Shown piece by piece: positions 23,443-33,367 of a stretch of 64,000 nucleotides of DNA (position 1 is its first letter; every line of letters begins with the position of its first letter). Origin of the DNA: Amphiura filiformis (taxonomy: Eukaryota > Echinodermata > Ophiuroidea > Amphilepidida > Amphiuridae). Made by a program: the position numbers and the translations under genes. The notes beneath the pieces were generated by a model that searched no databases, had not been told where the DNA came from, and saw only the letters and a list, made by a program, of their open reading frames with translations. Where the stretch lies: NCBI RefSeq assembly GCF_039555335.1, contig NC_092642.1, positions 16,149,208-16,213,207 of the forward strand, read 5' to 3'.

Positions 23443-23524
23443 ATTGTGTAACATGTAAAACCCCGCTCCGATTCAATTGTGCCTGTTACATTGTGTGCTT
23501 TATTGAATCAGGGACCTTGTATAG

Positions 23525-23600
23525 AGGCCCTGCATGAAATTATCGATTGGCTCCAGACAAAGGATTTGAACCGGTGTCCTTCACCGTAGTTATAGCGGAG
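23525..23600 (-). repeat. tRNA-like (SINE-type) fragment
   Basis: On the minus strand a box-B-like GGTTCAAATCC follows a degenerate anticodon-arm region (CTATAACTACGGTGAAGGA). It is probably a SINE head relic. Confidence 0.35.
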
Positions 23601-24744
23601 TGCAGTGCATTCAATCAAATGTTGTCATCAACCTATTTGATCGTAGTGCAGGGTTATGTGTGTGAGACGAACTGTCACGGTAGATTGCAATCATGCTTTT
23701 ATTGAATGCATTTGAGTAGTCCGCCATATTTACAGGATGATACGTCACATGCAAGGCCTCTATATGGAGGGACTGTAAACGGCTTCCACCCATTGTACCA
23801 TGCGAGTTGCTGGTTTACAAATTATCCTCAGTTGAGCAAGCATGAATAATACGTTGATCAATAGACCCTGGTACGAATCCAAGCACAGTTACAACACAGC
23901 GCGTGGCTTGTTTTGTAAATTGCGAAATGAGCCTACATGTTTGCCTATAATGACAGACTCTAGAAATGCCAACATAAATCTTCAAAGAACATCATCTTAA
24001 TAATTATTTCAGTATCGAAATCAGTAGGAATACCAAGCGTACGGTGTACACATTCCAGAAAAAATATAATTTTTTTTGTTCTAGCATTCTGTATCTCCAC
24101 AAAATTATCACATTTTGTCTTCAAAATCCTATGTAAATGATTTTCCATGCTACACAGAAATTGTGTTCGACAAAGGATAGACATTTTACACAATTTTACA
24201 TAAAAAAAGATATTGGAATATTTTGATGTTTTTTTAATATTTAGTAGGGCAACATGAGTAAATAATAAAATTCAAACATAGCGCACTCGGCGCAACTCGC
24301 ATACAATCGAAGGTCGAAAAGATAATCTGATAACAATAGCTTGACAATAGCTATCAATAATCTGTTTCCAGTCCCTGATTAAATGGCCAAAAATACGCCA
24401 ACAATGACATAACAGCAAGCCAAAGACGAATTCTGATCACCAAGTGGGTTGGAGAAGTATGGAAGGACATTACAATGAAGGGAACCAGACATAGACGTAC
24501 TGTACATATTTCGATGAGCATAACAAACACCAATTGGTGTCGTATGACCTTTGACATGTTTTGAATAAATAACCCATGACCCCAGTACGAATAGAACAAA
24601 AAAGAAAGAAAGCAGAAAAAGAAAAGAAAAGAAAAAACACAAAATAAAGCAAATAAAAAACAATAAAGAAACAAAATGAAAAACAAAGATTAAATTTATC
24701 AAGAAAAGCTCAAACCCCAAAATAAAAATAAAGCAACGGAAAAG

Positions 24745-24832
24745 TTTATAACGAGCCTCGAACTCCTGCTCAGTTCGCTCTTCTTAAGATGATTCAAAGT
24801 CTGTCGCTTTACCAACTGAGCTAATGTAGTTA
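24745..24832 (-). ncRNA. tRNA-like pol III promoter sequence in right arm
   Basis: Minus-strand counterpart of 22738-22830 with the same boxes (CCAACTGAGCTA and GAGCCTCGAACTC on the plus strand). Transcripts from both arms would point towards the element's centre. Confidence 0.55.
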
Positions 24833-25417
24833 ACACACAAATTCGTAGGTTTAATTGTTCGTATATAGCTATGTGTATCGATGATTTGCTCAAAACCCTT
24901 TACACTTTTGTCACTTTTGTGGATGGCGCTGTTCATTTTTTTTCGTTTTTGCACGTTTTCAAAAGCCCTCGATAGTAAGCACATGTGCTAACTATCGAGT
25001 GAATACGGTATAGTTATGGGAGACTTTAATGCTAAAGTCGGTAAACAACAAGAAGGTGAAGAAAATATTTTGGGAAAATTTGGAGTTGGAGAAAGAAATA
25101 GAAGGGGTAAGACCATGATAGAATTTGCTGCCCAACACAAATACCTGCTTCAAGAAAAATGTGAATAGATACTGGACTGCCCAAATGGCCATACCAAACA
25201 AAAATCAAATTGACTTTATAGTCAGTAGTCAGAGAGGAAAGAAGATAATTCACCAACTTCAAATAGGGAGGAAATCCTCAAAATATGTTCAGACTTCTAT
25301 CAAGAACTTTACCATTCACACACAGAGGCCAAGAGCCAAGAAGCCAAAATAACATCACCAGAAAACTCAGCATTACCAGACATCACATTTCGTGAAGTAG
25401 AAACAGCAATCAAGGAG

Positions 25418-26140
25418 ATGAAGAAAAACAAGGCACCGGGATTAGATGAGATAACAAAGGATATTCTCGAAGAGGGAGGAAGTGAAGTAATAACCCATCT
25501 AGCAAAACTGTTTAACCAAATCATCCCCAAAATATGCATCACACAATCTTGGAAAGAAGCAAAAATCATTCTTCTTCACAAGAAGGGAGACAAAACAGAC
25601 ATCCAGAATTACAGACCCATTAGTCTTCTCTCACATCTGTACAAAATGTTCACAAAAATTCTTCAAAATAGACTAAAGAAAGAACTGGATGAACATCAAC
25701 CACGAGAGCAGGCGGGTTTTACAGAAGGTTTCTCAACCATGGACCACCTACTTGTAATAAACCAACTCATAGAAAAGTCAGACTTATGTATTGGATTCAT
25801 TGATTACGAGAAAGCATTCGATTCTGTAGAACATCAGGATCTCTTCCAAGCACTGAGAGAAATAGGTATAAATGAAGGGTATGTTTGTATTATGGAGGAT
25901 CAAGATGCAACATCTCGAATCCATCTGGAGGAGTTAGACAAGGAGATGGATGAAAGAGGAATCAATGTTGATGGAGAAAAATTTACAGACCTCCGATTTG
26001 CAGATGACGTTGCCCTTACTACCTCAACAGTGAAGGACATGGAAATACAACTTAATGACTTGAATAAAGAAAAGCAAGAAGGTGGGATTGAAAATGCACA
26101 AAGGAAAAACAAAATATATGACAAATATGGCAACAGATGA
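25418..26140 (+). pseudogene. RTE LINE reverse transcriptase fragment
   Basis: 240 open residues with RT motifs in order: PGLDEITKDILEEGG near the start, RPISLLSHLYKMFTKIL at about 67-83, FIDYEKAFDSVEH at about 125-137, and FADDVA (catalytic FADD) at about 190-195. The segment between the last two is shortened, so the catalytic fold cannot be complete. A downstream frame at 26310-26639 holds the C-terminal domain. Confidence 0.8.
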
Positions 26141-26899
26141 AAAGATCATCATTGAAGATTAGGAAATTGAAAGAGTTGAGGAGTATAAATATCTGGGCCA
26201 AACACTGACGTTAAAGGATTGTTCGAAGGAAGAAGTATTGAGAAGGATAAAAGCAGGATGGAGTTGCTTTGGAAGACATAAAGAAATCTGATGCAACAAA
26301 AATATACCCATGTCACTCAGAAGGAAAGTATATAATCAATGTGTCCTTCCAACAATGATGTATGGCTCTGAAACATGGTCATTAACTAAAAAATACTTAG
26401 AACCTGAACTACAATCCGCTCAAAGAGCAATGGGATGGCAAATGTTAAAAATCTCACTGTGCGATAAAGTAAGGTGCTCAACCATCAGACAGCTGACCGG
26501 TGTTGCAGACATTTTGAGAAAAATCAGACAATCAAAATGGAGCTGGGTTAGACATGTTGCCAGAAGAAATGATAACAGATGGACAGAGAGATTGTTAGAA
26601 TGGCAACCAAGAATGGGAAAAAGAAGAAGAGGTAGATAGGAGAGGAGGTAGAGAGATGATATAACATCATATAACGATATTCCTTTGGCTTCTCAATCAG
26701 AATTTTGGCTCAATGCATGCAGATGGTCAGATGTGCAGAAGCCTGGTATGCTCTCTTGGCTGGTTGTCGCCAAGCTGCTTCTCCATGAGTGTAAGAAATT
26801 ACTCTGGTAATAAAAAAAAATAGTAACAAAAAATCTTGTACATGTGTGGTATCAAACTGATATGCATGTAGTTCTTTATGTCCTTTTTGTCCCCTTTCT

Positions 26900-27620
26900 T
26901 GAATATCAGCATGACTTTTTTCGTTCCACTGCAGAATTTCTTATTCTGCAAGCTCCCGAGGTTGAGTATATCGGATGTTAGTTGATCCTCTCCAGGGCCT
27001 TCGCATGTTTGACTTCTGATAGGATAGGAGGTACAGCATCAGCTTGTTGTGGAGATTGCTAGTGCTATAGAAATCCCTCACTATCCGACTCATCATTAAC
27101 CCGTAGATTCTGTTCCAACCGTGTCTTTCACGCTGGACATGATTTGTCTTCATCTTTGTAATTTCCCATGTTTGGTATTTGAGCATTGTGTTTCCAGGAC
27201 ATCTTTGATCTCTGTTTTCTCTTCAGATCTTATCTGTTCTTACGTAAAGTCTTCAACTGAGTTATGTGTATACTTTTGATGTAGAGCTGCATCTCGTCTA
27301 TGGTTTAGGCTCTTTTTTTTCGTTGGTGGAAATGGACCTAACACTTCCCCCTGTTCTTTCTCATTCCTACTTTTGCATTGAAGTTGCCCATTATAATTGC
27401 GTAGGTTACTTGTTGTAGCTCTTTGTCCTCCCCTAATGTCTGGTCTATTCTTTATAGAAAGATTCATCCCCATGTGGTTGGTGCGTACACTTGGATTCTC
27501 TTAGTGTGTATTTCTTGTTGATGTGGAGCTTCGGTATCGCTTCTATGTCAGAATATATATGCTTTAGATGCGAGTGCGTTCACTGTGGATGTGCCCATTA
27601 CATTCAAGCTTTTTTTGGCT
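26900..27620 (-). mobile_element. Second LINE remnant, endonuclease region
   Basis: Read on the minus strand, the stretch around 27380-27400 gives YAIIMGNFNAKVG, which matches the MGDFNAKVG motif of LINE apurinic endonucleases. Neighbouring frames are broken. It abuts the tail of the plus-strand RTE copy in a head-to-tail-opposed arrangement. Confidence 0.5.
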
Positions 27621-27699
27621 GCAGCTGATAAGGTTTAGGCTATAGGGTGTTACCACAGTTTAAGCTAGTTTAATTGGACAATATTTTCTGGTTTCTGCT

Positions 27700-27790
27700 A
27701 ATTACGTCCAGTGGCGGCACCAGGATTTTTTTCGGGGGGGCAGGTGAATTTCAGTGGGTTGGGGGGCAAAATCAACACATTTTGAACAAA
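27700..27790. repeat. CAGTGGCG-type hAT end fragment
   Basis: CAGTGGCGGCACCAGG followed by a G-rich run resembles the outer end of hAT MITEs seen at 2678 and 58960. I found no matching right end. Confidence 0.35.
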
Positions 27791-27940
27791 ATTGCAGTGG
27801 GATTTTTTTTGCAATTTTGGGTTTTTTGCCTTGAAACTGGGGGCCGAAAAATCATAATCACATAATAATTAAAATGCGTATGTGCAGATCCGTTCTTGTG
27901 CTGCGGCTGCGTCGAACCCCTTGTCAGAGCTGGGATTATA

Positions 27941-28820
27941 GCCCAGTCAAATTAAGCAAAATAAGAAATTAAGCCACTACTATTGCAACGGAATCCATTT
28001 AATCACAATTCATTTCGGAAAAGCAATACACATCGAAAATCGGAAATGAAAGTGGAACAATTATGCCTAATTTGCATAAATCTAAAATGGCCGCTTATGC
28101 ATAGGGTGAAATTTCAAAGTTAATCAAATCTTGTTAAAAACCACCTATGTATTACTATCATCATAAGGATTCTAAAAAGTATAGTTTGACCTTGAGTTAT
28201 AGACAAAAAAGGTCAAAGGTCACATTTTAGGGTCCCCACAGGTGTCTACAATTGTAAAATGGCCCAATTTTAAAATTAAATCAAAATGAGAAAAGTTGCA
28301 TTGTTTTGGATGTTTATTGTACATAGATAACATCACACAATGGGTCAAGGTCAATGGATTTAGATCTTTTTTGACATGTTAGGTAACAAACCACCTGAGA
28401 TATGGCAAACTTCTTTTTTTAAATGTTTTTGCAAGCGGAGCAATCTGAAACCATTTTGATCAAAATCAGAGAATTTTTCAATATCTGTCCCCTGTATGTA
28501 GAACCCACTGACATTTGACCTTCCCCTATAACTCAAGAACTGTATTACGGAGATAGGTCAAACTATTCCTTTTCTGAATCCTTTTGATGAGGGAAATATA
28601 AAACAAGATCTGACCTGTTCGTCTCAGATCTGACTAACTTTGAAATTTCACCCAGCGGCTATTTTGGATTTATGCAAATTAGGCACTTTTCCGCTAGTTG
28701 GATTTTTCGAGACTTTTGATATGTTTTTTGATCTTTTGGAGATGAACGCACGGACGGACGGACGTCGTGAAATTGATTCTGTTGCAATTAATTGTGGGTG
28801 ATTTCATAATTTGACTGGGC
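27941..28820. mobile_element. Inverted-repeat element, 0.88 kb
   Basis: GCCCAGTCAAATTA at the left and AATTTGACTGGGC at the right are followed inwards by a second inverted block (ATGCAAATTAGGCA and GGGTGAAATTTCAAAG with complements), giving arms of about 200 bp. The interior is AT-rich with GACGGACGGACG near the right end. No target duplication was found. Confidence 0.55.
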
Positions 28821-29269
28821 TGGCACTTTGCAAATAAATAATAATGAGTCATCATACTAAAGGTGAAAGTTAATGATCCTTGTCATACAAAGTCAAGGTC
28901 AATATTGTTCCATACGTAGGTGTAATATTACAGTCATGCATGGGTAAGTCGATCACCAGGTTACATTGGGGCATTGGGTATACCGGTATTATATCTACGT
29001 GCTCATATACTTAATACATGTTTATACGAAGCTATACGAACACCCAAACAAACATGTCGAATAAGGAAGCAGAGTAGGCCAACCTAAATCATGTCTTGGT
29101 GAGTTCACTTCTCATGACATAAAATGTACTTGTTTACTGATTAATAATATGCAGCAGAATACTACTTGAAATCAACTGTTCAACACACGTTTTTCGGGCT
29201 TCTGTGACTTGCCGAGTTCTACAATCTAGTTGTAGGCCAATGCGATATGCTCGGTATGGCTTTCTTTAG

Positions 29270-30611
29270 GCTGAGTTCACATAGAAGTATACGGTATACG
29301 ATATTCGCTATGCGAAATACGCTCATTCGATCAGGCTGAGTTCATATACAGCCTGTCTCAAAAAAAATTGTGCAAGTGAAAAGCGCCCTCTGTGGCAATT
29401 AGAAAATACCGTTGTGACATAATGCTTACATCGACGTCAAGGGCATAGTCGTACCTCTCAAATGCCGTTTAGTCTGTTCAATTTGCTTGTTTTAATCTCG
29501 AGATATGCTTACTTAACAACGAAAGGGTAAAATCACAATTGTGCCACTTTTACTAGGGAAGAGGGCTGTACATGTAAATCAATGATAGCATTAAGTGTAT
29601 CAAGAGTTCCTTCGTGAAATCAAGAGAATGCATCAATTACACAACAATACAAAATTGTTTTTAATGTTTTATCATGATAAAGATATAATGATTCTCTTTT
29701 TCCTCTTACAACAAATTAAACGATAAATAAATATTTCACATTCTGCTGTAAAATTTAATACATGTGTATGTTGATGATTTTACCATGGTAAATACTGTTC
29801 TTTTTGTCATTCAAGACATGTTAAAAGACAAACAAATATTACACACATATGGGTTAGTGAACTTTGACAAGTTCATGAAATTTGACAAATTAATGAAATT
29901 AGACAACGCGCGCTGCTGGTGATGCGTCTAATGCACGAGCCCCGAAGGGGGAGTGCATTAGACGCATCAACATCAGCTACCATTGATTTACATGTACAGC
30001 CCTATTCCCTAGTAAAAGTGGCACAATTGTGATTTTACCCTTTCGTTCTTAACTAAACATATCTCGAGATTAAAAAGAGTAAATTGAACAGAACAAACGG
30101 TATTTGAGAGCTAAGACTGTGCCCTTGACGTTGATGTAAGCATCATGTCACACCGGTATTTTCTAATCGCCAAAGAGGGCGCTTTTGACTTGCACAATTT
30201 TTTTTGAGACAGGCTGTAGGAGTATACTATGTGAACTCAGCCTGATCGAATGAGCGTATTTCGTATAGCGGATAGCGAGTATGTCAGTTTACCCATTTTC
30301 TTCGTCTTATCAAATGCTTGTAACTTTACTTCTTGAGGTCACATTGCATTCAATGAGGTGTCATAATGTGCAGAATTTACCCACATATGGTTTAGGTTTT
30401 TAAAATTAGGACGGTATACGCAGCACTAAAATCGAACACGCACGATTCCCACTAGCCTATACTAAACTATACGCAGGTATACGGCCTTTTCGAATAGCTC
30501 TTATGTGACCCGGTACTATGAAATTACCTTGCTCGATTTAAGCTATACGCGTGCACCGGCAAAACGTGCACCGTATACCCGAATAGTATACTTCTATATG
30601 ATCGCAGCCTT
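29270..30611. mobile_element. Outer inverted-repeat element with tetra-ATAC ends
   Basis: AGGCTGAGTTCACATAGAAG at the left pairs with the end near 30611 (CTTCTATATGATCGCAGCC). The arms are rich in GTATAC-type palindromes. It is interrupted by the TA element at 29349-30216. Confidence 0.55.
29349..30216. mobile_element. Mariner-like MITE with long arms
   Basis: The ends CAGCCTGTCTCAAAAAAA and complement, flanked by TA (29347-29348, 30217-30218), resemble Tc1/mariner ends. The inverted arms extend about 220 bp (GTAAAATCACAATTGTGCC and complement). It is 868 bp and has no transposase. Confidence 0.7.
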
Positions 30612-30739
30612 ATGAATGTTTCTATAGGCCTATATAATATTGGAAACCACAAGTTGTATAGGCACAGTAATGATAGCTAATGATGAAAGTGGAATTTTTA
30701 TGCAAGTGAGCTCAGCTAAAGTGAATGCGTTAACGTTAC

Positions 30740-31610
30740 ACTCTCCTTATAGCCATGAGGTGTCATTCCTCACCCTATGAGCTCCTATAGCTTCCTATGG
30801 GCCATGAGATGTGCCACACCTCGAAGTCGAACCCCTCTCAGTATCCCTATGTAGGTCTACGAACCATGAGAGGCTCATGAGGATATGATGCGCCACACCC
30901 CGAACGCAGAACCCCTCTCTCTACCCATGTGCCATGGGGATGCTTCACATCCGAACCCTCTCCCTATGGCCATGACGATCATTGGGTCCCATCTACTCTC
31001 TATCATGATGACTAAGAAGCAGAGGCACGTCACACATGGGCTTGGAAGATGTTAACACCCGAACCCTAATCCCTATGGGTCATGAATACATGACACCCGA
31101 ACCCTTTCCCCATGGGCCATGAGGATGCGTCTCATTCAAACTGCTCCCTTTATTGACCATGAGGAAGCATCACACCTGAACTCCTCTGTCTCCCCATGGG
31201 CCATGGGGATGCGTCACACCTTCTCCCCTCTCCTATGGACCATGAGGAAGCGTCACACCCAAACCCCTCTCCCTCACCCTCTGAGCCAGGCGTCACACCC
31301 GAACCTCTCTCCCTCTGGACCATGGGGGCGGATCTGGGGGCGGATGTTTCACACCTTAACCCTCTCCCTGTGAGCCATGACACCCTCTCCCCTCTCTCCA
31401 TGTGTCATGGGGATGCGTCGCATCCATACTCCTCTCCTATGGAGCCATGGAATGCGCAACACTTGAACCCCATCTCTTCATAGGTCATGGGGATGCGTCA
31501 CACCCGAACACGTCTCCTATGGGTCATGACTATGCGTGACACCCCTCTCCCATCCATCCCACTGGTTCAAGGGATGCGCCAAATCCCAAACTTCTCTCCC
31601 TATGGGCATA
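30740..31610. repeat. Degenerate minisatellite
   Basis: Imperfect units of about 45-65 bp built from CCATGAGGATGCGTCACACC, then CGAACCCCTCTCCCTATGG. The unit length wanders, and open frames here are low-complexity artefacts. Confidence 0.8.
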
Positions 31611-31705
31611 CTGGAGATTATAGTAAATTCATACTCTCACTCATAATCTCCTCTGTATTTTTTAACGTTATAATAAGTTTTCTCACATGATTATCAAAAT
31701 GCTTA

Positions 31706-32372
31706 CCCAGCAAACACAAAAAAGTTATATTTTGGCTTTTGGTTTAGGTAAAACGTTTTAATAACATTAAAATGTCGGGTTATATAAAGGTCATGATAAC
31801 GTTTTAAAACGTTTTGTATGAAAACACACTACAACAATATTTTTAAATATTTTCAAAAATGTTATTGTAAACTATTTTTGCAAACATTTTTGCCAAATAT
31901 TGTGTCAATACTTAAATAACATTATGTTAAAATGTTTGAACCCAGCAAACACAGAAATGTTCTTAAAATGTTTTTTCAAAACCTTTTAATAACATTTAAA
32001 TGTCGGGTTATATAAAGGTCATGAAAACGTTTTTAAAACGTTATTGAAAATATTTTGGGCAAACGTTTTTCGCAAAATATTTTTTCAACCCCAAAATAAC
32101 ATTCTGTTTAGAATGTTTTGTATCAAGTTTTCAAGAATGTTTTTGGAATGTTATTAAAACATTTTATACCCTTTATATAACCCGACATTTAAACGTTTTC
32201 TGTAAAACATTTTTGTTTGCTGAGCACTAGATTATCATAAAATGTTTTTTAAGGTTATGAAAACGTTTTATACTCTTAATAAACCCTTTATATAACCCGA
32301 CATTTAAACGTTTTCTGACAACCTTTTATAACCTTTTGCGAATGATGTCGAAAACGTTTTGTGTTTGCTGGG
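31706..32372. mobile_element. TA-flanked element rich in AACGTT palindromes
   Basis: CCCAGCAAACACA at the left and TGTGTTTGCTGGG at the right are flanked by TA. The whole interior is built of AAAACGTTTT-like and ATAACCCGACATTT/AAATGTCGGGTTAT blocks in both orientations. An internal restart of the left end (CCCAGCAAACACAGAAATG) lies near 31943. Confidence 0.6.
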
Positions 32373-32530
32373 TATCCAGCCAGGGGTATCGAGTGGTTGA
32401 TGTTTACTACATTGCTATAGGTAAGGATTATTAGTATTCTGCGTTATCGTGAAAAACGGTATGTGATTAAAAAAAACATTTTACAAAATGTAACCCGATT
32501 TCTTCTATTTCATGTTCCTTTATCTTGCAG

Positions 32531-32602
32531 GATTATCATGATTATTGTAAAAAACAAAATCTTGATCCAGGAGACTAGTAACAGAATTGCACGCTGCTGA
32601 AG
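32531..32602 (+). other. Possible 5' UTR exon of the TRIM gene
   Basis: CTTGCAG at the left and GAAG/GTAGG at the right bound 72 bases with acceptor and donor character, upstream of the TRIM start. This is splice-signal evidence only. Confidence 0.25.
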
Positions 32603-33367
32603 GTAGGCCTACGTGTTTCTCCTCTATATTATTGGCGTTAATTTTGCAAGCACGGATTTTTAATTCTCACTGCACGAAATTTTAATCTCACTGCACAAAC
32701 GTGCCAGCAGCCCAGGAGACACGTTAAAGTAGCCCCTGTGCTGGAGGACTATGATCTAAAATGTCAACGAAACATAATCAGTAATAATATTTTAGGTGTT
32801 TAACCGTTATTGCCTTAAATCCTTGCAACGAAATAAACTAGATTAAATGCTGTACCAGAGAATAAATCAAGAAAATGTGTTTTTTCAAAAACAGATTGCA
32901 TTTAACATTCCTAAACTTTAACAAAGCAGTTTGATATAACAAACATTTATCAAAACAGTGGTCAGAGTGTGAATGATGATGAGCAGGTAAATGTATACCA
33001 GGATAAACGATTGAGAAATGTTATAATTTTGTTGCTTGTATTCCATTTTATATTTTTCAGAAGTCTATACAGCAGTCTTACAGCTAAGGCAACTTTGTGC
33101 GCATGATAATGCTTGAGATTAGATGAACGCGACCTTATATCTTACTCGAGCATGGAATTTCTTCCTAATATTTCTTTAAACAGTCTTCAACCAATTGTTC
33201 ACATCTATTTTACATCTGGGCATGTGGAACTTAAGTAATTCTCAAGGATTCAGATTCTGAGTTTCGGATTCTATCAACCCAGAAATATAGGCACCTAAAC
33301 TCTACAGATAAGGTTAATTATATAGATTCCTACTAACGCTCTTTGTTTACGACGACACATAATTATC

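Larger units (their letters stand above)
22561..25008. mobile_element. TA-target DNA element with long arms carrying tRNA-like sequence
   Basis: The ends CCGTATTCACTCGATAG and its complement define arms of about 415-445 bp (22561-22977 and about 24563-25008). The element is flanked by TA on both sides (22559-22560, 25009-25010). Leaving it and one TA out restores an uninterrupted LINE endonuclease reading frame, so target and boundaries are certain. Just inside each end is a small palindrome (CTCGATAGTTAGCACATG and complement). Each arm carries a tRNA-like pol III promoter. The 1.6-kb centre has no transposase. A TA target fits the IS630/Tc1/mariner supergroup but does not prove it. Confidence 0.85.
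22300..26816 (+). mobile_element. RTE-type LINE (BovB-like clade), split and dead
   Basis: The left part (about 22300-22558) and the part after 25011 encode pieces of an apurinic-type endonuclease (CIIQVYAPTSDHDDDEVEQF, then VMGDFNAKVG). From 25418 reverse transcriptase motifs follow (KAPGLDEITKDIL, RPISLLSHLYK, FIDYEKAFDSVE, then LRFADDVALTT). The C-terminal part (VLPTMMYGSETWSLTKK, then DNRWTERLLEWQP) reaches about 26640, and the element ends in an A-rich tail near 26816. The 2448-bp element at 22561-25008 interrupts the endonuclease precisely. The RT region between EIGINEGYV and the FADD motif is shorter than in relatives. Confidence 0.85.

Noticed and set aside
24354-24720. Overlapping Phe-rich open frames that look membrane-spanning
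   Set aside because: They lie mostly in the right arm of the TA element, AT/TTTC-rich, and recur inverted in the left arm at 22849-23073.
31119-31483. Open frames on both strands in the 31-kb minisatellite
   Set aside because: Low-complexity repeat translation with no domain and wandering unit length.
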